A stretch of DNA of 64,000 bases from Roseibium sp. Sym1 (GCF_027359675.1 NZ_CP114786.1:558001-622000); one strand, 5' to 3'; positions 1 through 8,558 are shown, numbered from the stretch's first letter. Notes: generated from the letters alone by a model not told the origin. Numbers and translations: made by a program.

Positions 1-1
1 G

Positions 2-355
2 AAGAAGACGCTGTTGAACGAGATTTACGAGGCCATGCGCGAAACTTTCGACGTGCCCGCCGACGACCGTTTCATGACCATCACGGAACACGCTCAGGAA
101 GATTTCGTCTTCGGCCGGCATTACATGAACATCGCCCGGTCCGACGACCTGATCCTGATCTTGCTGACCGTCAGCGACACGCGGACCGTCGAAAGGAAAC
201 AGGCACTTTTCAAACGGATCGCAACCGGTCTGGTACGGGAACTGGGCGTGCGCCCGGAGGACATCTTCATCAACCTGGTGGAGACGAAGCTCGAGAACTG
301 GTCCTTCGGCAACGGCATCGCGCAATACGCGGACAAGGTCCCGGCAGTGGCATAA
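2..355 (+). CDS. Tautomerase family protein, 5' end cut off by the window
   Basis: The reading frame is open from base 2, so the start codon and the catalytic N-terminal proline of the family are outside the window; 117 residues are visible. A TTG at 14 is available but is probably internal. The C-terminal pattern ENWSFGNGIAQYA, together with the FDVPADDRF and GVRPEDIFINLVE stretches, is typical of the Tautomerase_2 group (4-oxalocrotonate tautomerase superfamily, small cytoplasmic proteins using Pro1 as general base). The physiological substrate cannot be told from sequence. It is followed by a 75-base gap and then the ccdAB pair, with which it has no evident functional link. Confidence 0.85.
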   Translation, partial: KKTLLNEIYEAMRETFDVPADDRFMTITEHAQEDFVFGRHYMNIARSDDLILILLTVSDTRTVERKQALFKRIATGLVRELGVRPEDIFINLVETKLENWSFGNGIAQYADKVPAVA

Positions 356-430
356 GCAGCGAGCCAGCTCTTCACGCTTTGCACGCCCAACCATCCATTG
401 TACTCTCCTTCCAGTTTGGCGGAGAGTTCG

Positions 431-655
431 ATGGCACCCAAGACACCCGTTTCCATTCCGGTGGATCCCCGGTTGGCAAGACAGGCCGGAGACCTGAAGG
501 TCGACCTGAGCAAGGCAGCCGAAGACGGCCTGTCGCGCGCAGTCAAAGCGGAACGCGAACGACTGTGGCGATTGGAGAATGCGGGTGCCATTGAAGCCGC
601 CAATGCCTTTGTCGACGAAAAAGGTCTCCCTTTTGACCGGCACCGGCAGTTCTGA
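431..655 (+). CDS. ccdA: CcdA-type antitoxin
   Basis: The 74-residue protein has a short N-terminal region expected to bind DNA and a charged helical C-terminus (AVKAERERLWRLENAGAIEAAN) ending in GLPFDRHRQF, the toxin-binding tail typical of type II CcdA antitoxins. I start it at ATG 431 because GGAGAG lies at 421-426; a longer frame from 398 has no ribosome site. Its TGA (653-655) overlaps the ATG of ccdB by one base, the usual coupling in this operon. CcdA neutralises CcdB and, with it, represses the operon promoter, which should lie in 356-420. Family assignment is firm; activity is inferred. Confidence 0.87.
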   Translation: MAPKTPVSIPVDPRLARQAGDLKVDLSKAAEDGLSRAVKAERERLWRLENAGAIEAANAFVDEKGLPFDRHRQF

Positions 656-954
656 TGGCTCGACTGGACGTTCGGCGCCTGGAAGATTCAACCTACCTGG
701 CGCTGGAGTTGCAGGCCAATCTGCTCGACGGCTTCAATACGCGGATCGTGGCGCCGCTGGTTCCAAAAGACGAGATCGGCAGCCATGTCTCTCGGTTGAA
801 TCCTTTGTTCAAGATCGACGGCGAGACGTATGTGATGCTAACCCAGCACATGGCTGCAATTCCGGTTGCCGAACTCGGAGATGTCGTCTGTAACCTCGGG
901 AAATACCGGGACGACATTACCGCCGCGACCGATTTCCTGTTCCAGGGCTTTTGA
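655..954 (+). CDS. ccdB: CcdB-type toxin (DNA gyrase poison)
   Basis: The 99-residue product has the complete CcdB pattern: MARLDV start, a LELQANLLDGFNTRIVAPL strand region, LNPLFKIDGETYVMLTQ, and the C-terminal DFLFQGF. In characterised CcdB the last three residues (Trp-Gly-Ile in F plasmid) contact GyrA; chromosomal alphaproteobacterial members usually end in -GF, as here, so gyrase poisoning is a family inference. Translation is coupled to ccdA by a one-base stop/start overlap. A strong intrinsic terminator follows at 975-1010, so ccdAB forms a self-contained two-gene unit. Confidence 0.9.
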   Translation: MARLDVRRLEDSTYLALELQANLLDGFNTRIVAPLVPKDEIGSHVSRLNPLFKIDGETYVMLTQHMAAIPVAELGDVVCNLGKYRDDITAATDFLFQGF

Positions 955-974
955 ACACCGGTTCGGACAAACAG

Positions 975-1010
975 AAACGGCGCCGGGCCGAAGCCCAGGC
1001 GCCGTTTTCT
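975..1010 (+). terminator. Intrinsic terminator of ccdAB
   Basis: A perfect 10-base inverted repeat (975-984 AAACGGCGCC, 998-1007 GGCGCCGTTT) encloses a 13-base loop and runs into TTTTCT. It begins 20 bases after the ccdB stop codon. Confidence 0.85.
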
Positions 1011-1088
1011 GGTCCTGGTCTGTCCAACCGGCCAGCCTGTTTGAGGCCGATCAGAAATGTCGGGAACCGGCCTCACAGCCGGTTGGTA

Positions 1089-1226
1089 TCAACGCCGGTT
1101 GAGCGGCAGGTCGGCCAGTTCGCGCTGGCTCATGCGGACAACAGCCGGATGGGACAGCGGATCGGCGCGGTCGTAGGACGTTGCCGGGGTTGCACGGAAC
1201 TGACGGCGCATAAACAGTTTCATCAT
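1089..1226 (-). CDS. Small 45-residue protein divergent from a LysR regulator
   Basis: This frame begins with two adjacent ATG codons (1226 and 1223) preceded by AAGGAG about nine bases upstream, a very good ribosome site, and ends at TGA 1089-1091. The protein is basic at the N-terminus (KLFMRRQFR), has a central YDRADPLSHPAV segment and ends RELADLPLNRR. The organised sequence, strong ribosome site and divergent layout opposite the LysR gene at 1361 argue that it is translated. I recall similar short ORFs with an RELADLP-like tail beside GcvA-type regulators in related bacteria, but no function. It resembles DUF1127 proteins only in size and charge. Its promoter and that of the LysR gene share 1227-1360. 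Confidence 0.65.
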   Translation of the reverse strand: MMKLFMRRQFRATPATSYDRADPLSHPAVVRMSQRELADLPLNRR

Positions 1227-1360
1227 GAGGTTCAATCTCCTTATTGTTGTTTTTCTCATGGCCAAATTCCTTTTTCTGAATTTAGCTATGCTGCGTATAT
1301 ACGCCCCGCCTCTTCCGAAAAAAATCGACTTCTCTTGGATTTCGCTTTAGAAAATCTAAA
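1227..1360. promoter_or_regulatory. Divergent promoter region of the small protein and LysR genes
   Basis: The 134 bases are AT-rich compared with the flanks. They separate two divergently transcribed genes, the usual place for LysR operator sites. I could not fix individual -35/-10 boxes with confidence. Confidence 0.5.
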
Positions 1361-2278
1361 ATGAAAAACCTTAACCGCATCCATCTGTCCGGCCTGCGCG
1401 CGGTGGAAGCCGTCGGCCGGCTCGGCTCCATCAAGGCGGCCGCCGACGAACTGGGCGTGACGGTGGGCGCCGTCAGCCAGCAGGTCCAGAAGACCGAGGC
1501 CCAGCTTGGCGTGCAGTTGTTCGAGCGCCGGAACCGGGCGTTGCTGCCGACGGCTCACGTGCTGGCGATGCAGCCGCACCTGACCAGCGCCATGTCATCG
1601 CTGTCGACGGCCATCGCCACGACCGAACGCGGCCGAGAGGACGCGCTGACCATTTCGGTTGCCCCTGTCTTTGCCGGCAAGTGGCTGGTCTGGCACCTGA
1701 AGAATTTCAGCAAGGCCCATCCGGGCATCCGGGTGCGCGTCGAAGCCACCGTAGATCTGGTCGATCCGGACACCAGCGATGTCGACCTGTGCATCCGGGT
1801 CGGCAACGGCCCCTACCCCGGCCTCAACGCGGAAAAGCTGCTCAACCAGCGGATTTTCCCGGTCTGCAGCCCGGCGCTCGCCAGGGAGATCAGGGAACCG
1901 AGGGACATCGGCAAGCTGCCGATCATCCGCGATCCGGGCCAGATGTTCACCTGGAAGACCTGGCTCGATCTCTTCGGCCTCGATGAGAGCATTCTGCAGG
2001 ACGGTCCAACCTTCTCCGACGGTTCCCTGTGCCTCGACGCCGCCATTGCCGGCCAGGGCGTGTTCCTCGCCTGGGAGACCCTCGCCGTCTACGCCGTCAA
2101 GTCCGGCCAGGTGATCGCCCCCTTCCCGGAGCGTCCGGCAACCGGTCTCGCCTACTGGCTGATCAGCGGAAAAAACGCGCCCCGGACAAAGGCCAAGCAG
2201 GCCTTCGGCGTCTGGCTCAAGGAGGAATTGCAAGCCTCGATCGGACGGCCGAAGGGGGCTGATGTTGTAACGGAGTGA
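1361..2278 (+). CDS. LysR-family transcriptional regulator, GcvA-like
   Basis: The 305-residue protein has the LysR winged HTH at residues about 8-66 (LRAVEAVGRLGSIKAAADEL with SQQVQKTE) followed by a periplasmic-binding-fold effector domain from about 92. The GcvA subgroup is suggested by the FAGKWLVWHLKNFSKAHPGI and SDVDLCIRVG stretches. Unlike most GcvA members the first helix lacks the usual hydrophobic start and reads LNRIHLSGL. It is transcribed away from the 45-codon gene, so autoregulation and control of that gene are the simplest guess. No target pathway can be named. Confidence 0.85.
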   Translation: MKNLNRIHLSGLRAVEAVGRLGSIKAAADELGVTVGAVSQQVQKTEAQLGVQLFERRNRALLPTAHVLAMQPHLTSAMSSLSTAIATTERGREDALTISVAPVFAGKWLVWHLKNFSKAHPGIRVRVEATVDLVDPDTSDVDLCIRVGNGPYPGLNAEKLLNQRIFPVCSPALAREIREPRDIGKLPIIRDPGQMFTWKTWLDLFGLDESILQDGPTFSDGSLCLDAAIAGQGVFLAWETLAVYAVKSGQVIAPFPERPATGLAYWLISGKNAPRTKAKQAFGVWLKEELQASIGRPKGADVVTE

Positions 2279-2316
2279 AGAGCATCAGCCGCCACCTGTC
2301 CTCTCCAACCCATCAG

Positions 2317-2422
2317 CGTCATCCTGAGGAGGACCGCAAGGTCCGTCTCGAAGGATCCGCCACCCGGTTGGCGCAAGCGGCCCATCCTTCGAGACAGCGC
2401 TTTGCGCTTCCTCAGGATGACG
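2317..2422. repeat. Nested palindromic intergenic repeat
   Basis: Outer arms CGTCATCCTGAGG (2317-2329) and CCTCAGGATGACG (2410-2422) are perfect 13-base inverted copies. Inside them, GTCTCGAAGGAT (2345-2356) and ATCCTTCGAGAC (2384-2395) form a second perfect pair. This is the pattern of a widespread palindromic repeat family seen between genes in Hyphomicrobiales. It would fold strongly in either strand's RNA and could serve as the 3' end of the LysR mRNA. Confidence 0.8.
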
Positions 2423-2654
2423 CAGAGGGGGGGAAGGACCGCGTTTTTTCGGGAATGGCTCATCAAGGTAGCCCAGACGCCTTTTCCGCTTGCCATCTTC
2501 CCGGCTTTGGGTAGATTGACGCGCATGAGCAACCGCACCGCACTTCTCTGCTGTTCAAACACAGCCAAAGGCGACTGCCGCCTTGGGGCTGATGCCGTGC
2601 GCCTCATCGAGCTGCAGGGCCCCGCCTGCGGACGATTTATGCGCTAAGGCGCTC

Positions 2655-2696
2655 TTGTTTCCGCGCTTTTTTCTTCACCGGGGTGTCACGCAATAA
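2655..2696 (+). CDS. Possible Phe-rich leader peptide upstream of pheS
   Basis: A TTG start at 2655 with AAGG six bases upstream opens a 13-codon frame, MFPRFFLHRGVTQ, three Phe in six residues, ending at TAA 2694-2696. A hairpin (2692-2730) starts at the stop codon, and pheS begins about 100 bases later. This arrangement fits ribosome-mediated attenuation by charged tRNA-Phe, known for pheST in enterobacteria. Against it: TTG start, few Phe codons, and no U-run after the hairpin, so a classical terminator is absent. Confidence 0.3.
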   Translation: MFPRFFLHRGVTQ

Positions 2697-2730
2697 TGCG
2701 TTCGAGGCCGTGGCCTTCCGAGCCATTATT
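2692..2730 (+). promoter_or_regulatory. Hairpin in the pheS leader
   Basis: AATAATG (2692-2698) pairs with CATTATT (2724-2730); TCG/CGA and GGCC/GGCC extend the stem with small internal loops. A second GC hairpin (GCGCGC 2766-2771, 2775-2780) lies 20 bases before the pheS ATG, which has a poor ribosome site. Both could influence translation of pheS. Regulatory role is inferred. Confidence 0.4.
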
Positions 2731-2800
2731 CGCTAAAAGACCCCGACTTTCTGTTTCGACTTCAAGCGCGCGCCGCGCGCGAACCGGTACCTGAGCACGC

Positions 2801-3883
2801 ATGTCCAATCTCGATACACTTGAAACCGACCTTCTGTCCGCCATCGACGGAGCGGAAACGGAAACCGCTCTTGAAGAGGTCCGCGTCCAGGCCCTGGGCA
2901 AGAAGGGCAAGATTTCCGAGCAGATGAAGACGCTCGGAAAGATGACCCCGGAAGAACGCCAGGTCATGGGCCCGGCGCTGAACGGCCTGAAGGCCAAGAT
3001 CACCGAGGCGATTTCCGCCCGCAAGGACGTTCTCGCCGAAGCCGCGCTGGAAAGCCGCCTTGCCAGCGAAACCGTCGACGTCACCCTGCCGCTGCGCCCC
3101 GCGCCGACGGAAACGGGCCGGATCCACCCGGTCAGCCAGGTGATCGACGAGCTGACCGCGATCTTCGCCGACATGGGCTTCTCCATTGCCGAGGGCCCGG
3201 ATGTCGAAACGGACGAGCTGAACTTCACCGCGCTGAACTTTCCCGAAGGCCATCCGGCGCGCGAGATGCACGACACATTCTTCTTCAACGAGAAGGCAGA
3301 CGGTGACCGCCTGTTGCTGCGCACGCATACCTCGCCGGTGCAGATCCGCACCATGCGCAATCAGGAGCCGCCGATCCGCGTGATCATCCCGGGCCGGACC
3401 TACCGGTGCGACAGCGACCAGACCCACACGCCGATGTTCCACCAGGTCGAAGGCCTCGTCATCGACAAGGAAAGCCATTTCGGCCACCTGAAATGGATCC
3501 TGCACGAGTTCTGCAAATCCTTCTTCGAGGTCGACGACATCAAGATGCGGTTCCGACCGAGCTTCTTCCCGTTCACCGAACCGTCCATGGAGGTCGACAT
3601 CCAGTGCGACCGCTCCGGCGGCGAGGTCAAGATCGGCCAGGGCGAGGACTGGCTTGAAATCCTCGGCTGCGGCATGGTGCATCCGAACGTGATCCGCAAC
3701 TGCGGCCTTGATCCGGATGTCTACCAGGGCTTTGCCTGGGGCATGGGCATCGACCGTATTGCCATGCTGAAATACGGCATGCCGGATCTCCGGGCCTTCT
3801 TCGACGCGGATGTGCGCTGGATCCAGCATTACGGCTTCCGCCCTCTCGACCTGCCGACGCTGTTCGGCGGGTTGTCCAGCTAA
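2801..3883 (+). CDS. pheS: Phenylalanyl-tRNA synthetase alpha subunit
   Basis: The 360-residue protein is the catalytic alpha subunit of the cytoplasmic alpha2-beta2 PheRS, which charges tRNA-Phe. The N-terminal coiled-coil domain (about 1-100) is followed by the class II catalytic core. Class II motif 2 is visible as the stretch around [21 protein letters not shown], and motif 3 as [17 protein letters not shown] near the C-terminus. Length is normal for the family. The ATG at 2801 has only a weak ribosome site within a GC-rich leader. Unusually, a membrane protein gene sits between pheS and pheT rather than a direct junction. Confidence 0.97.
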   Translation: MSNLDTLETDLLSAIDGAETETALEEVRVQALGKKGKISEQMKTLGKMTPEERQVMGPALNGLKAKITEAISARKDVLAEAALESRLASETVDVTLPLRPAPTETGRIHPVSQVIDELTAIFADMGFSIAEGPDVETDELNFTALNFPEGHPAREMHDTFFFNEKADGDRLLLRTHTSPVQIRTMRNQEPPIRVIIPGRTYRCDSDQTHTPMFHQVEGLVIDKESHFGHLKWILHEFCKSFFEVDDIKMRFRPSFFPFTEPSMEVDIQCDRSGGEVKIGQGEDWLEILGCGMVHPNVIRNCGLDPDVYQGFAWGMGIDRIAMLKYGMPDLRAFFDADVRWIQHYGFRPLDLPTLFGGLSS

Positions 3884-3907
3884 CCTTCGGAACGGGGGCG
3901 AACACTC

Positions 3908-4561
3908 ATGTCTTTGCTGATCCGCATTTCAGTTGTCTTCCTGCTGCTTGTCGCAGCCGCGCTGCCGGCGGCCGCCCAGACCGCAGACAAGGACACACGC
4001 GTGGCTTCACCGACCTCCTTCCTGGAGGCCTGCGCGGAAAAAATCGAAAGCCGCGGCCGCTTGCGCTTCTGCGACACCTATTTTCGCGAGAAGCTCGGCA
4101 CCGAGGCCGATGCCCTGCTGTACCTTCGTGACCGGATCACCCGCCTGCGCGCCGGTCACGAGGCGAGTTCCGCGGAGAAATACCAGAGTTTCCTGCAGGC
4201 CATCTATATCGTGGCCTTCCTGACCATCGCGTCGATCGTGCTGATCGCCAGCGACCGGCGCATCGGCGGCACCGCCAAGTGGGCCGGCCTGACCAGCACG
4301 GCCGCGCTCCTTGTGATGGTGGTGATCGTCGCCACGGGCTGGCTCGGCAAGTACCGGGCGGAATATGCGGCTCAGGTCGAGCTTGGCATCCTGCGCGACA
4401 AGATCGAGACGGAAGCCGCCCAGGCGATCGCAACCAAGCAGCAGATCACGCCGGACATGGTGCGCAGCTGGACCAACGACTTCTCCGATATCGGCCGGCG
4501 CTTCGCCCAGAATTACGGCGCCGCCACGGTCCTGCCCGAAGTCGACCGGCTCGGCAACTGA
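3908..4561 (+). CDS. Membrane protein of unknown function between pheS and pheT
   Basis: The 217 residues begin with a signal peptide (hydrophobic 8-23, AAAQ cleavage region), then an exported segment with two cysteines (C42, C55) and two membrane spans at about 97-115 and 125-147, followed by a C-terminal helical, charged region of about 70 residues. The topology suggests an inner-membrane protein with soluble parts on one side of the membrane. It lies 24 bases after pheS and 62 before pheT on the same strand, so it is probably co-transcribed. I do not recognise the family, and no link with tRNA charging is evident. Codon style matches its neighbours, so recent insertion is not obvious. Confidence 0.8.
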   Translation: MSLLIRISVVFLLLVAAALPAAAQTADKDTRVASPTSFLEACAEKIESRGRLRFCDTYFREKLGTEADALLYLRDRITRLRAGHEASSAEKYQSFLQAIYIVAFLTIASIVLIASDRRIGGTAKWAGLTSTAALLVMVVIVATGWLGKYRAEYAAQVELGILRDKIETEAAQAIATKQQITPDMVRSWTNDFSDIGRRFAQNYGAATVLPEVDRLGN

Positions 4562-4623
4562 GCCCGCCATTCGCCCGTTTCGCGGCCCATCGCGCGCCGC
4601 CAGAAATTTGAAGAGATTGACAC

Positions 4624-7041
4624 ATGAAATTCACACTTTCCTGGCTCAAGGAGCATCTTGAGACCGACGCCAGCCTGGACGAGATCGTCGAACGTCTCAC
4701 CATGATCGGGCTGGAAGTCGAGGAAGTCACCAACAAGGCCGACCGGCTGAAGAGCTTCCGGATCGCCAGGGTCCTGGAGGCCGAGCAGCACCCGAACGCG
4801 GACCGGCTGCGCGTGCTGAAAGTCGACACCGGCGAGGGCGATCCGATCCAGATCGTCTGCGGCGCGCCCAACGCCCGCGCCGGCCTTGTCGGCGTGCTCG
4901 GCAAGCCCGGCGACTATATCCCGGGTCTCGATGTGACGCTGTCCGTGGGCAAGATCCGCGACGTGGAAAGCTTCGGCATGATGTGCTCGGAGCGCGAGCT
5001 GGAACTGTCCGACGAGCATGACGGCATCATCGATCTGCCCGGGGATGCTCCGGTCGGCATGACCTATGCCGCCTGGGCCGGACTGGACGAGCCCGTGATC
5101 GAGATCGGCCTGACCCCGAACCGCCCGGATTGCACCGGTGTCTACGGCATTGCCCGGGACCTTGCCGCCGCAGGCCTCGGCAAGTTGAAGGAGCGCAGCC
5201 ACGAACAGGTTCGCGGCAGCTATCCCTGCCCCGTCGGTGTGACGCTCGACTTCGGCGACACCAAGCCGATGTGCAAGGCCTTCGGCCTGCGTCTGGTCAA
5301 GGGCGTGAAGAACGGCCCGTCGCCAAAATGGCTGCAGGACCGCCTGACCGCCATCGGTCTCAGGCCGATCAACATCCTGGTGGACATCACCAACTACATG
5401 ACGTTCGACCAGGGCCGGCCGCTTCACGTCTTCGACGCGGACAAGGTCCACGGCAATCTGGTGGTCCGCCGCGGCAAGACGGGCGAGAAAATCGACGGCC
5501 TCAACGGCAAGTCCTACGACATCGACGACAGCGTCTGCGTGATTTCGGACGACAACGGCGTGGAGAGCCTCGGCGGCATCCTGGGCGGCGAGCCGTCCGG
5601 CTGTACCGAGGGCACGGTCAACGTCCTGATCGAGTCCGCGCTCTGGGACGAGGACGACATCGCCGCCACCGGACGCAAGCTCGGCGTCAACACCGATGCC
5701 CGCTACCGGTTCGAGCGCGGCGTGGACCCCAATTACATGATGCCGGGGCTGGAACAGGCGACACGCATGGTTCTGGACCTGTGCGGCGGCGAGCCGTCCG
5801 AGGCGGTCCAGACCGGCGGCCTTCCCGACAGCAGCAACATCATCACCTTCCCCTATGCGGAAATCAAACGGCTCAGCGGCGTCGATGTGACCCCTGTCGA
5901 GGCCAATGTGACGCTGAAATCCCTGGGCTTCTGGATCTCCGGCACCGGTGACACGGTCAAGGTCGCGGCACCGAGCTGGCGTCCGGACATCGAGGGCAAG
6001 GCCGATCTGGTGGAAGAGGTCGTGCGCATACTCGGGCTTGACCGCGTGCCGTTCACGCCGTTGCCGCGCACGGGAACAGTGGGCCAGAAGGTGCTGACCA
6101 CCGGCCAGATCCGCCGCAGCCGGGCGCGAAGGGCATTGGCCGCGCGCGGATTCAACGAGGCCGTGACCTGGTCCTTCATCGCCAAGGACCAGGCCGAACT
6201 GTTCGGCGGCGGCGGAGCCGATCTGGCGCTGGCCAACCCGATCTCCAGCGAGATGTCCGACATGCGCCCGAGCCTGCTGCCGGGTCTGCTCGCGGCGGCC
6301 CAGCGCAATGCCGACCGCGGCTATGGCGATGTTGCCCTGTTCGAGGTCGGCCAGGTCTTCCGGGACGACACGCCGGAAGGACAGAAGATGGCCGCGGCCG
6401 GCGTGCGCCGTGGCACGGCCAAGCTGCAGGGGCCTGGACGCCACTGGTCGGGCGCCTCCGCGAATGTGGACGTTTTCGACGCCAAGGCGGACGCCGAAGC
6501 GGCGCTTGCCGCGATCGGTGCGCCGGTCGACAGGCTTCAGGTCACGACCGACGCGCCTTCCACGTTCCATCCGGGCCGTTCCGGCTGCCTCAAGCTTGGG
6601 CCGAAGAACACGCTGGCCGTGTTCGGCGAAATTCATCCGCGCACGCTGCAGAAACTCGACATTGAAGGCCCGCTCGCGGCATTCGAGATCTATCTCGACG
6701 CCCTGCCGCAGCCGAAGGGCAAGGGGGGACGCTCAAAGGGTGCGCCCAATTCAAGCGACCTGATGCCCGTACGTCGCGATTTCGCTTTCCTGATGGCCAG
6801 GGATGTCACCGCGGAAACCCTTCTGAAGGCTGCCCGCGGCGCCGAGAAAAACCTGATCGGCGATGTGACCCTGTTCGACATCTATGAAGGCCAGGGCGTT
6901 CCGGAAGGCCAGAAGTCGGTCGCGATCGACGTGCTGCTTCAACCGCGGCAGAAAACGTTGACCGATGAGGAAATCGATGCCGTGGCGCAGAAGATCATCG
7001 CCAATGTCGAAAAGGCCACCGGCGGCACCTTGAGGCGCTGA
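4624..7041 (+). CDS. pheT: Phenylalanyl-tRNA synthetase beta subunit
   Basis: The 805-residue protein is a full-length beta subunit. In order it has the N-terminal tRNA-binding (EMAP/OB) domain at about 40-150 ([17 protein letters not shown]), the B3/B4 editing domain around 210-380 ([20 protein letters not shown]), the B5 domain at about 400-475, and the C-terminal ferredoxin-like anticodon-binding domain (about 710-805). It pairs with PheS to aminoacylate tRNA-Phe and hydrolyses mischarged Tyr-tRNA. AGAG lies about eight bases before the ATG. A GC palindrome follows at 7062-7083. Confidence 0.97.
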   Translation: MKFTLSWLKEHLETDASLDEIVERLTMIGLEVEEVTNKADRLKSFRIARVLEAEQHPNADRLRVLKVDTGEGDPIQIVCGAPNARAGLVGVLGKPGDYIPGLDVTLSVGKIRDVESFGMMCSERELELSDEHDGIIDLPGDAPVGMTYAAWAGLDEPVIEIGLTPNRPDCTGVYGIARDLAAAGLGKLKERSHEQVRGSYPCPVGVTLDFGDTKPMCKAFGLRLVKGVKNGPSPKWLQDRLTAIGLRPINILVDITNYMTFDQGRPLHVFDADKVHGNLVVRRGKTGEKIDGLNGKSYDIDDSVCVISDDNGVESLGGILGGEPSGCTEGTVNVLIESALWDEDDIAATGRKLGVNTDARYRFERGVDPNYMMPGLEQATRMVLDLCGGEPSEAVQTGGLPDSSNIITFPYAEIKRLSGVDVTPVEANVTLKSLGFWISGTGDTVKVAAPSWRPDIEGKADLVEEVVRILGLDRVPFTPLPRTGTVGQKVLTTGQIRRSRARRALAARGFNEAVTWSFIAKDQAELFGGGGADLALANPISSEMSDMRPSLLPGLLAAAQRNADRGYGDVALFEVGQVFRDDTPEGQKMAAAGVRRGTAKLQGPGRHWSGASANVDVFDAKADAEAALAAIGAPVDRLQVTTDAPSTFHPGRSGCLKLGPKNTLAVFGEIHPRTLQKLDIEGPLAAFEIYLDALPQPKGKGGRSKGAPNSSDLMPVRRDFAFLMARDVTAETLLKAARGAEKNLIGDVTLFDIYEGQGVPEGQKSVAIDVLLQPRQKTLTDEEIDAVAQKIIANVEKATGGTLRR

Positions 7042-7061
7042 GGCCCTGTGATGCGAACCGG

Positions 7062-7083
7062 CCGCGCGGAACTCACCGCGCGG
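7062..7083 (+). terminator. GC hairpin after pheT, possible terminator
   Basis: CCGCGCGG (7062-7069) repeats as its own inverted copy at 7076-7083 with a six-base loop. No T-run follows, so Rho-independent termination is uncertain. Confidence 0.35.
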
Positions 7084-7142
7084 CAGACCGGGACGGATCC
7101 GTCCAATTTTCCGGAATTTACCGTAGCAGTTCGGAACGCGGC

Positions 7143-7463
7143 CTAGTTGTTCCGATGCCCTGTTTCCGCGCAAATCAGTACGGAGCACCTCTTGCTGTCG
7201 ATGGTCGGCACGAATGTCGTGCGCACCGTCTGCCCCGTGAAACACTGCGACCTGTTGGTGACGTAACGGTCGAACTTGTGGGGCCCGGACTTCAGGTTGA
7301 TCCTGCCGAAGCGGTTGATGAGTTCGTGTGTCTGGGCACAGGTCAGCTTGGTGGTGTCCGGCTGCCGCCGTGTCTGGGCATGCGCGGCAGGGATCAGTGC
7401 AAAACACATTAACAAGAAGACAACAGACCTCCCGGCATGACATGCAATTAAAAGTTGCTTCAT
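7143..7463 (-). CDS. Small secreted Cys-containing protein, paralog A
   Basis: The 106-residue protein has a signal peptide (about 1-29, ending AAHAQ) and a mature part of about 77 residues with four cysteines. It shares a pattern with the two genes upstream: a Thr-Cys-x-Gln start, a Leu and Gly region, FDRYV, a Cys, a Pro-Thr pair, and a C-terminal C-x-V-x-x-C. GGGAAAG lies before the ATG at 7463. All three genes point the same way but are separated by a 224-base gap here, so this copy may have its own promoter. The mature protein should be periplasmic or secreted, with one or two disulfides. Function unknown. Confidence 0.75.
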   Translation of the reverse strand: MKQLLIACHAGRSVVFLLMCFALIPAAHAQTRRQPDTTKLTCAQTHELINRFGRINLKSGPHKFDRYVTNRSQCFTGQTVRTTFVPTIDSKRCSVLICAETGHRNN

Positions 7464-7687
7464 TGTATCTTTCCCGTTAATTGCAAGTACTGACCGGCCT
7501 GCTCAGGCTGACTGATGTATTAATTGGGCATTTTGCCAGAAATAGGCAAACCTTATTTCATAATTGTGAACCGCACTTCATGCACGGAAAGTCTCCCTGA
7601 TTCCCGTGGAACGAGAATGAAGGTAAACTCTGAATATCCGATAAATTGTCTTTCAGAAAGTAAGCTCTTCCAGTTGCCCTGCGCGAA

Positions 7688-8023
7688 TTAGCGCTCACGT
7701 CGGTTCTGGTAGCATCTGTACCCCACGGCACAGTCCGGGTTGTTGCTGGTCGGTGCGAATTTTGCGCGTACCTGCCTGGTCTGCGGCATGCAGTAGCGCG
7801 CATCGGCCACGAATCTGTCGAAGGTTGTCGGGCCGGTTGTCATCACAAGGCTGCCGTTCTTCCTGACAAGGTCCTGGGCCTGCTCGCAGGTCATCTTGCG
7901 GGTATCGGGACGTGCGGACTGGGCATGAGCCGGCGCTGCCTCCAGACACAACACCGCCAGGCAGACACCTGCCATCCACGGGGAAGCTGGAAGTCCGTCC
8001 CGTTTCCTCTGCCTTTGCCGCAT
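7688..8023 (-). CDS. Small secreted Cys-containing protein, paralog B
   Basis: I choose ATG 8023, which has GGAG about eight bases upstream; a GTG at 8059 would abut the preceding stop. The 111-residue product has a basic N-terminus (MRQRQRKR), a hydrophobic stretch ending AAPAHAQ, and a mature domain with the family pattern MTCEQ, G, FDRFV, C, PTS and two C-terminal cysteines. The long basic region before the hydrophobic core is unusual for a signal peptide; an internal ATG at about residue 17 would give a shorter one. It lies 36 bases after paralog C. No function is known to me. Confidence 0.75.
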   Translation of the reverse strand: MRQRQRKRDGLPASPWMAGVCLAVLCLEAAPAHAQSARPDTRKMTCEQAQDLVRKNGSLVMTTGPTTFDRFVADARYCMPQTRQVRAKFAPTSNNPDCAVGYRCYQNRRER

Positions 8024-8059
8024 CCTTGCGGCTCCCAACCTGCTTGTCCTCAACGCCAC

Positions 8060-8374
8060 CTAGTCGAACCGCCAGCGCTGGAATTCCTGGCAGCGCTGCA
8101 CGTAGCAGCGATTGGTGTCCCGGGTCGGAATGTAGTCCTTGTAGAGGACCTCCCCGTGCTGACAGAAATTCCGGTTGGCCACGTAACGGTCGAATGTGTA
8201 CCGGCCCGTGCTGATGACCGCGGCACCGCGCTGGTTGATCAGGGCCTGCACCTGCGCACAGGTCATGGTCGTCGAATTCGGCCGTCCGGACTGGGCTTGG
8301 GAAACGCCGGCACCGGCCAGCGTGGTTCCGGTCGCCAGAACGGCAATGGCCAGTTTTGTCAGCAAGGTGTGCAT
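8060..8374 (-). CDS. Small secreted Cys-containing protein, paralog C
   Basis: ATG 8374 gives 104 residues beginning with a clean signal peptide (MHTLLTKLAIAVLATG, cleavage near VSQAQ). The upstream extension of the frame to 8452 lacks signal-peptide features. The mature part follows the family pattern: MTCAQ, a Gly-rich middle, FDRYVANRNFC, IPTRDTNRC and a final RC. It shows clear but low identity to paralogs A and B, so the three are old duplicates rather than recent copies. The protein is expected in the periplasm. Function unknown. Confidence 0.78.
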   Translation of the reverse strand: MHTLLTKLAIAVLATGTTLAGAGVSQAQSGRPNSTTMTCAQVQALINQRGAAVISTGRYTFDRYVANRNFCQHGEVLYKDYIPTRDTNRCYVQRCQEFQRWRFD

Positions 8375-8558
8375 GTGATTGTCCCGAACAGTCCTGTCAT
8401 TCGATGAGATGGTGCCTGACGGCAGTGTGTCAAGGTTCCGGCCACGGGTCACCGGGCAAGTCGATCAACTTTTCCGGCACGGGGCCGGCACAGCGACAAC
8501 CGGCTTTCATCGACCCCGGAATCGGTTAGGTTTCCCGACCGGAGCAAAGGACGCCGCG

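Larger units (their letters stand above)
2279..2800. other. Intergenic stretch upstream of pheS
   Basis: This 522-base gap holds the palindromic repeat (2317-2422), a possible Phe leader peptide (2655-2696), two hairpins (2692-2730 and 2766-2780) and no convincing protein gene. A 40-codon frame from ATG 2526 exists but has no clear ribosome site or protein-like composition. Confidence 0.6.

Noticed and set aside
951..1364. 137-codon frame after ccdB
   Set aside because: It passes through the ccdB terminator and the oppositely oriented small gene, with no ribosome site.
2526..2648. 40-codon frame upstream of pheS
   Set aside because: No clear ribosome site and no protein-like pattern; kept only as part of the leader region.
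4513..6636. 707-codon open frame antisense to pheT
   Set aside because: It mirrors pheT codon for codon, a common result of GC-rich third positions; composition is Arg/Gly/Asp-rich without domains and pheT is certain.
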